Source: Buddleja alternifolia | Taxonomy: Eukaryota; Streptophyta; Magnoliopsida; Lamiales; Scrophulariaceae | NCBI GenBank assembly: GCA_019426215.1 | Contig: CM033408.1 | Coordinates: forward strand, 5,335,077 to 5,399,076 | Direction of reading: 5' to 3' | Length of the DNA: 64,000 nucleotides | In this document: positions 58,801 through 64,000 of the stretch, piece by piece | Layout: each line of letters starts with the position of its first letter | Numbering within the stretch: the first letter of the stretch is position 1 | Position numbers and translations under genes: made by a program | The notes under the pieces: model-generated | The model's input: only the letters and a program-made list of their open reading frames with translations | Told to the model about the DNA's origin: nothing | Databases searched by the model: none

Positions 58801-61800
58801 AATTTTAAATTGAAATTGGGTTTGAACATAGGTAAAAAAAATTAATAAATACACTCGATGCATCAGATTTGCGACGTAAAGGAAAAAGAAAATGAGAAAA
58901 ATCGTCTAAAAATAGAATATAATAACGAAAACCACTAATACTAGGGATAGGGGATGTCCACAAATCAGAATGAATAATGTCGAATAATCCACGACTACGA
59001 GATAAAGAACTAGAAAAGGGAAAGCGTTTGTGTTTGCCAAGTTGACAGGCATGACATAAAGAATTAAAATCATTCTTATTACAAGAAATAAAACTACGAC
59101 TAGAAAGAAAACTAAGAATAGATTGGCCAGGATGACCAAGACGACGATGCCAGAGAACTGGGGAAGCAGACGCACGCGAGGAGGTGGCAAAAGCAGAAAA
59201 TAGAGATTGCATAGGGTAGAGGTCGCCATCACTATGACTCCGAACAAGAAGGTCACCGGTCAGAAGATCCTTTACAGAAAAACTAAATGGGTCAAATTCA
59301 ATGGAGCAATGATTATCACGAGTGAATTGCCTAACGGAAATAAGATTCTTAACTAACGAGGGAGACACGAGAACATTATTGAGACTAAGAGAGTGAGAAG
59401 GGGAGGGAAAAGTAAAATTACCAACAGAATGAACCGGAATAATAGCACCATTACCAACCACAATTGAATTTGAAATACTAGAATGTACATTATTTAAAAT
59501 ACCTTGATGAGGTGTCATGTGGGCACTGGCCCCGGTATCCATGTACCAGTTGTCATCGGGTTGCTGAAGAGTCATGGTGGAGAAAAGTTGCGACAAATCA
59601 GTAGAGGCGGCGACGTTGGGGCCAGGTGTGGCGGGCTGCATGGGTGCTTGTGGCATGGCATGTGAACTGGGATGCAAATAAGTGGGAGGTTGTTGGAGGT
59701 GGGCCGCTGGAGCAGAAGTGGGCCGCTGGATGTTGTGGAGAGCTGGGCCGCGCTGAAGACAACCAAGGTGCTGAAGTTTGGGCCCAGGTGGGAGCTGGAC
59801 TGGACGGCATATGTGAAGGGCCAGGATGACGTGGGCCAAAACCTGAAAGAGGGACCAGTTGATAGGTGTAACCGGGAGGGGCTGCTGGAGCAGAATTAGG
59901 CCGTGCATGTGGATCCAAAAAAGGGCTACCAAAATTATTGTATCCACCACGAGTATAGGACCTACCATTACCTCGACCTCGACCCCGAAAATTATTACGA
60001 TTTGTGTTTCGAGATGGGTTTGGATTAGGGGATTGGGTAAAAAGAGCAGTGGGCGAGTCATGAGTCGGTGGAGTAGAATGATAGCATTTTTCGCGAGACT
60101 CGTGAATTATAAGTAAATTGCGAACTTCAGAAAAGGTAGGGAGAGGCTTGGTGGTGGTGATAACAGTAACTAGAGGAAAATAAGATTCTGGGAGGCCTTG
60201 TAAAAGTTGTAATAAAAAAGCTGTATCGGAAACCGGGCAATCCAAATCGTGAAGATTATCAGCGAGGGCCTTCATCTCTTGACAATATTGGGAAATAGAA
60301 AGGGTACCTTTGTGAAAATTTCGAAATCGTTCATTAATTTCTAAGGAACGAGTAGGTTTGTTATTGAGAAAATTGGCTTCAATTTCATGCCAAAGATCAT
60401 AAGAAGTGGCATACTCTAAATTTAAATTTTTAAGAATTTTAATATCAACAGTAGAGTAAAACCATCGTTTGATGGTGGAATCCAAAGAAAACCATTGATC
60501 ATCAGTATCACCGGTGGGTTTAGATTGACCGGTGAGGTGTTCGAAAACCGAGTAACTACGACAGAGGTCCATAAACATACCTCGCCAAAGTTTGTAATGG
60601 GAATCAGTATCAGTTAATTTAAAACCAAAGAAAGAATATATATTGCCGGCGGCCAAAGCCGGATGAATAGGGGACGGCTTAGGTGGGGTGGGGTTGGTGG
60701 GATGGGCTGTTTGAGTAGATTCGGAATCAGACATGATGGGAAGGGAATCGAAACACAAATCGTAAAAATTAACGAAATAACGAGATAAAAAGTAAAAGGT
60801 AGAAACAATACCGTATTGAAAAACAAACGGAGAGAGGGTAGCCGTGTGAATCGCGAAGGCACCAAATTCCGAAAGGTAGAGGAAGTGGGGGCTGTGGAAG
60901 GTTTATATGCTGAAATATAGTGCGCCGAGGAGAAAACGACGGCTTAAAAAAAAAAGGAAGGAAGTGAGTTGAAGAAGAACAAACAGCAACAATTTGCATG
61001 AACTGTGCATGAGCCAAGGAATAAGGCCGTACGTGGCTGCTTGATGAAGATGGCTGCTTGGTGAACAAAAATATGGGCATGTAGCCGGACGTGAGCCGAT
61101 GAAGATGGCTGCTTAAAAAAAAGAAAAGGGAGGCCTAGGATATTTAGGGTTAGGCTGATACCATATTAATGTATAATTCTCCTTAATATTATTGAAAGCA
61201 AAACTAGTATTTATAGAGTGTACAATAATAATGAAATAAGGAAATAGAATAAGAGACCTAACTTAACATAAATACATAAAAACATATTTAATCTAACATG
61301 ATGAACATTGAAATAATATTATACTTTCGGTCCTTAAAATCGATTGACTATTGTGTATTTTTCATCTCTCGCGATTCTTTTAGCAATTAGTGAAGAGTTG
61401 ATGATACAAATTGAATTTGTTGAAAAATTGAAATCGGTTAAGTATTATTTTTTAACAAGTACTGAATTGGATGGTTGAAATTGGATCATCTATTCCATTT
61501 AATTTGTATTTTATCTCGTATTTTAATTTATAAATACATGCATATATTTTACATCTACAGATGTAAGTCAACGAAATGTTCTATTTATACTTGCCATACA
61601 TATTTAATGTAGAATACGATGAAACATACCTTTATGCATGAGGAGCCTCCTACGCGCCTCCCGTTCACATTGATCACAATGCAAGTAAGCTTTCATAGTA
61701 ATTATTTTTGTAGTTTCCTTCTAATTAATCAAAGCAAAATAAGTGAGATTTTATTAATGAGTTATCACAAATACTGTATTTCGTGATAATTAAGACAAAT

Positions 61801-62819
61801 TGAGGAGATATCAGTTACATATATATATGGTAATTATTATATATGGCCACCTTTTTCACTTCTTCCTTGGACTTGGTCTCTGATATTAATTCAACTTTTT
61901 TCTTACTCCATTTTTGTATTCTTGCATGAATCTTCTTTGCGTCAACGGCGCCTTTAACTGTGATTTCACCCTTTTCAAATTTGGCATCCGCGCTGTGGAC
62001 TCCTACAGGCACAGATATTAATTACATTGAAGATTTGCAAAATCACAAGTCGAACTAAAGCCAATCATACAATAATTAAGTAAATTACATACATTTTGTC
62101 ATATATATGACTGATGTAAACTCATTTTATAAGCATGATTAATTGAGTATAATCATTTTATCTGGGCTAAACCGATGTTCTTCAAGAATCATGCTGAAGG
62201 CCTACTATAAACAGATGACGACTTATGATAAAGAAAGGGAAAACCTCATTTATGATCTCGTAGGACTTCGCTCATTTTAGGTTTAGTTTCATTGGATTTC
62301 AATTGCATTTTTGGTCCCGGCTGTAAAAAAATTAGATGGAAAAAGGCGAGTGTCATACACGCGCAGCTTTTTATATTTTCTTATAGTGTATGACACTCGC
62401 CTTTTTACATTCATTTTTTTACGGCTGAGACAAAAGTACAACTTTTTGAGTCCTATGAGACCCAAAGTACAATTGAAATTCTAATTGGACTAAATTTAAA
62501 ATGGGCGAAGTCCTATGGAACTAAATTTGAAATGGGCGAAGTTCTACAGGACAAAAAGTGAAATTTTCCCAATAAAGAGATGAGCGGTCTGGTACAAAAT
62601 TGCAAAAATGCTGAATATAAAAATTATTTGGTCCGTTTATGAGAAAGCATGCTCAGTCATCTTAAATAGTCACGTTCTGTAAAATTCTTATATCTTAAAC
62701 CATCTGAACGTAATTGTCCAATGACTAATAACTTACCAACAGTTTTAACACAATTTTTCTTTTCTCTAAAACAAAATTTTGTGCCTTATAATCCCATCAA
62801 AAGAACTGAACGAGACCCA

Positions 62820-62850
<31 letters not shown>

Positions 62851-63123
62851 TGATTGGCCACATGTTAATCATATTGAACTTGCTACAATTGAATCTGGCC
62901 AAACTAGAAATTTCCAAGATTCCAAATAGAGCGACAAATATATAAATAGCTAAAGATACTAGCTTGTAAACACATGGAGAGATAATTTAAACAAAAAAAA
63001 AAAAGAAAACTCACCTGGGATTCTCAAAAGAGGCTTTTGAATGTCTTGTGCACATTTAGGGCAATGCAGATTTGCTTTGTAAACGGCTGTAATAACTTCA
63101 ACTTTCTTCTCTTCTTTGGCCAT
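55887..63123 (-). CDS. Heavy-metal-associated isoprenylated plant protein with two HMA domains
   Basis: Four minus-strand exons, 63123-63015, 62002-61851, 61720-61630 and 56212-55887, join with correct phase into 225 residues. HMA domain 1 spans exons 1-2: VITAVYKANLHCPKC (metal-binding CxxC) and ADAKFEKGEITVKGAVDAKK. HMA domain 2 spans exons 3-4: MKAYLHCDQC (CxxC) and VKTDIKAQKITVEGVIESEK. Each HMA domain is cut at the same place, after the first helix (LRIP-G and LMHK-G), which suggests domain duplication. A Lys/Glu-rich linker (EKKEEKKEEKKES) and a tail ending CSIM follow. CSIM is a CaaX box; Met as last residue favours farnesylation, which anchors such proteins to membranes. HIPPs bind soft metal ions and are linked to metal homeostasis and stress. 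The donor of exon 2 (GTGGCC) is weak; the others are good. Intron 3 contains a 4,964-bp copia element and intron 1 a hairpin. Confidence 0.88.
56335..56469 (-). repeat. 3' LTR of the young copia element
   Basis: 135 bp, TG...CA in minus sense, identical to 61164-61298 except at one terminal position, where this copy keeps the canonical CA end. Such short LTRs are unusual but known in plant copia lineages. Confidence 0.93.
56464..59740 (-). pseudogene. pol of the young copia element, frameshifted
   Basis: The protease active site WYMDTGASAHMTPHQG lies near 59540. Then WHRRLGHPGQS and CHACQLGKH (zinc-binding), and the integrase HSDLWTSPIPSISGFRYY near 58950. Frameshifts occur near 58835 (A8 run), 58743 (A7 run), 58610 (G12 run) and 58450 (G5 run), around motifs CDHGGEFDN, TSQQNGKAERTIQTINNI and HLRVFGCLCYP. 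The remaining 676-codon frame (58494-56464) is clean: reverse transcriptase with [34 protein letters not shown] and LLYVDDIVL, and RNase H with SDADWAGC and SSVEAEYHG, to the end FADIFTKGLPSS. So the C-terminal half is open while the integrase region is broken at homopolymers. Confidence 0.85.
59598..60734 (-). CDS. gag protein of the young copia element
   Basis: The likely start is ATG 60734 (MSDSESTQTAHPTNP); an upstream in-frame ATG at 60758 exists. Residues ~30-200 form the copia gag core: NIYSFFGFKLTDTDSHYKLW, DLWHEIEANFLNNKPTRSLE, RFRNFHKGTLSISQYCQEMK and LLQLLQGLPESYFPLV. A Gly/Arg-rich stretch (NNFRGRGRGNGRSYTRGGY) replaces a classical CCHC zinc knuckle. Toward the end the frame is Pro/Ser-rich, and it slips out of the pol frame near 59.6-59.8 kb, ending at 59598. 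The protein packages the RNA into virus-like particles; whether this copy is functional is doubtful. Confidence 0.8.
   Translation of the reverse strand: MSDSESTQTAHPTNPTPPKPSPIHPALAAGNIYSFFGFKLTDTDSHYKLWRGMFMDLCRSYSVFEHLTGQSKPTGDTDDQWFSLDSTIKRWFYSTVDIKILKNLNLEYATSYDLWHEIEANFLNNKPTRSLEINERFRNFHKGTLSISQYCQEMKALADNLHDLDCPVSDTAFLLQLLQGLPESYFPLVTVITTTKPLPTFSEVRNLLIIHESREKCYHSTPPTHDSPTALFTQSPNPNPSRNTNRNNFRGRGRGNGRSYTRGGYNNFGSPFLDPHARPNSAPAAPPGYTYQLVPLSGFGPRHPGPSHMPSSPAPTWAQTSAPWLSSARPSSPQHPAAHFCSSGPPPTTSHLFASQFTCHATSTHAARHTWPQRRRLY
61164..61298 (-). repeat. 5' LTR of the young copia element
   Basis: 135 bp. Its end next to the primer-binding site reads AATA, where the other copy has AACA. The TSD TGATG follows at 61299-61303. 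Confidence 0.93.
62276..62505 (-). repeat. Hairpin element in intron 1 of the HMA gene
   Basis: An inner stem of 21 perfect base pairs (62340-62360 with 62386-62406) encloses a 25-base loop. An imperfect outer stem extends about 65 bases further: TTTTTGGTCCCGGCTGTAAA pairs with TTTACGGCTGAGACAAAAG, and TTTAGTTTCATTGGATTTCA with TGAAATTCTAATTGGACTAAA-like sequence. The right side then repeats ACTAAATTTGAAATGGGCGA twice. It is a MITE-like fold-back within a transcribed intron. Confidence 0.8.
62821..62850. repeat. (TA)n microsatellite in intron 1 of the HMA gene
   Basis: A run of alternating T and A of about 28 bases. It has no bearing on coding. Confidence 0.9.
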
Positions 63124-64000
63124 TGTTTAGTTTTTGAATTGTAATTTGATCACCAAAGTGATTATAGAGAACGTAACCAGAAATTAAATGAATTAAGTTT
63201 GTTTCTAATTTAGTGTTTTACAAGGTAACTGGTCTGGTTGGTGGGATTTGATGCAGGTGGTTCATCAGTTTTGGAATCTTAATTTTGGACAATGTAAGAA
63301 ATTAATTTGATTGGTGATTTTTGCATAGGTTGTTGGTTAATAATAGTACAAAAAAACAATTAGTGGGCTCAATGTGTGTAAAGGCCTTAATGCTCACATT
63401 GAGTGAACCCAATACTTTATATTATATATATAAATATTAATTCTTCTCCCCTCTTAAAATATCTCCTCTTTCCAAATCCTCTTCCAATTTTCTCACCTAA
63501 GTACAAATATATTCTAGAATTATCTTATTATCCTAAAATTTATCTTATCTCTCCAAATTCTCTTCAAGCTTTCTCACCTAACAAAAAAAAATTGCAGTTG
63601 AAGATCTTTTGTTTTTTATTTTGTATTCTACATAATATAAATAATTTTTGAACTACTAAACTAACCTGAATTGTATATATTTTATCGTGTAGGAATGTTA
63701 TGGATTTCATAATTTGATGAAACAAACTGTTGGAATAAACGATCTGAAATGAGAATTTAATTTGTTAGCAATATCTTATTAATTATAATTACATTGGATG
63801 TTTCAGTGGTTTCTACAGCCAAAAGACAACTTCAGAGAAAAATGTCAATCCATTTCATTTGCATTCATTTTATGAAGATATTTTATAATGCAAAAGATAA
63901 TACATTATGATGAGAATAATTTATCTTCAACAAAGTAATTAAGAAGTTAAACATTGAAACACCAAACTACATATATATTGTATGTATGTCGAAGCTCAAG
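63124..64000. other. Upstream region of the HMA gene
   Basis: Non-coding promoter side of the minus-strand HMA gene. The start codon context AACAATGGCC is strong. Near 63470-63500 and 63553-63582 a ~29-bp pyrimidine-rich block (CCAAAT(C/T)CTCTTC, then CTCACCTAA) is repeated about 82 bp apart. A short open frame over this block is not convincing as a gene. Confidence 0.5.

Larger units (their letters stand above)
56335..61298 (-). mobile_element. Young Ty1/copia retrotransposon in intron 3 of the HMA gene
   Basis: 135-bp LTRs at 56335-56469 and 61164-61298 differ, by eye, only at the second base from one end. The 5-mers TGATG flank the element on both sides (56330-56334, 61299-61303). In minus sense the 5' LTR starts TGTTAGATTAAATATG, and directly behind it lies TGGTATCAGCC (61163-61153), the primer-binding site. 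A purine tract GCGGAGGAG precedes the 3' LTR. The element lies in sense with the host gene. Near-identical LTRs mean recent insertion, yet the reading frame carries at least four frameshifts, most at homopolymers. Confidence 0.95.

Noticed and set aside
59626..60116. Plus-strand open frames antisense to gag
   Set aside because: Shadow frames of the GC-rich gag 3' part without own evidence.
55887..62012. Two separate small HMA-like genes
   Set aside because: Exon phases and split HMA domains join only as one four-exon gene; neither half alone has a start or a complete domain.
63403..63651. 82-codon ORF upstream of the HMA gene
   Set aside because: AT-rich, low complexity, overlapping a duplicated pyrimidine tract; no recognisable domain.

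Overview
The window is plant nuclear DNA, almost certainly a eudicot. It has spliced genes with GT-AG introns, AT-rich intergenic DNA, and a dense layer of nested Ty1/copia retrotransposons, CACTA, hAT and Mutator-like elements, a tRNA-derived SINE and a TRIM. I cannot name the species; an asterid is possible but unproven.

Layout. (1) 1-7.2 kb: two copies of a dispersed non-autonomous repeat, a decayed two-domain B3 transcription-factor pseudogene (4400-5497) and a GRF zinc-finger/coiled-coil/membrane-tail pseudogene on the minus strand, split by a Mutator-type MITE. (2) 7706-10808: a complete non-autonomous CACTA element with GAA target-site duplications (TSDs), palindromic subterminal repeats and a 30-bp minisatellite. 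(3) 11.1-16.5 kb: three broken Myb/SANT-like genes or fragments, a second Mutator MITE and two nested MITEs. (4) 16498-26100, minus: a Sirevirus-like copia element, truncated at its 5' side, with a ~1.4-kilocodon extra reading frame downstream of pol. (5) 27.7-33.5 kb: the 5' part of another copia element (long LTR, leader, gag, protease) carrying a TRIM, then a MITE with a SINE inside it. (6) 33961-44839: an old copia element with both LTRs, interrupted by a solo LTR of the Sirevirus family, a dispersed repeat, a truncated hAT transposase gene and a solo LTR of the family seen in (5). (7) 45.2-64 kb: the gene-bearing part, with three host genes that look intact.

The host genes are: a six-exon allantoin synthase (TTL; OHCU decarboxylase fused to HIU hydrolase, final steps of urate to allantoin, with an internal PTS2-like peroxisomal signal); a two-exon group-1 LEA protein (LEA_1 family); and, on the minus strand, a four-exon heavy-metal-associated isoprenylated protein with two HMA domains and a C-terminal CaaX box. 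The last intron of the HMA gene holds a 4,964-bp copia element whose two LTRs differ by eye at one base, so it inserted recently.

The genes do not form a pathway. What unites the window is serial transposon insertion, for which TSDs and interrupted frames give a relative order. I found no tRNA, rRNA or CRISPR array.
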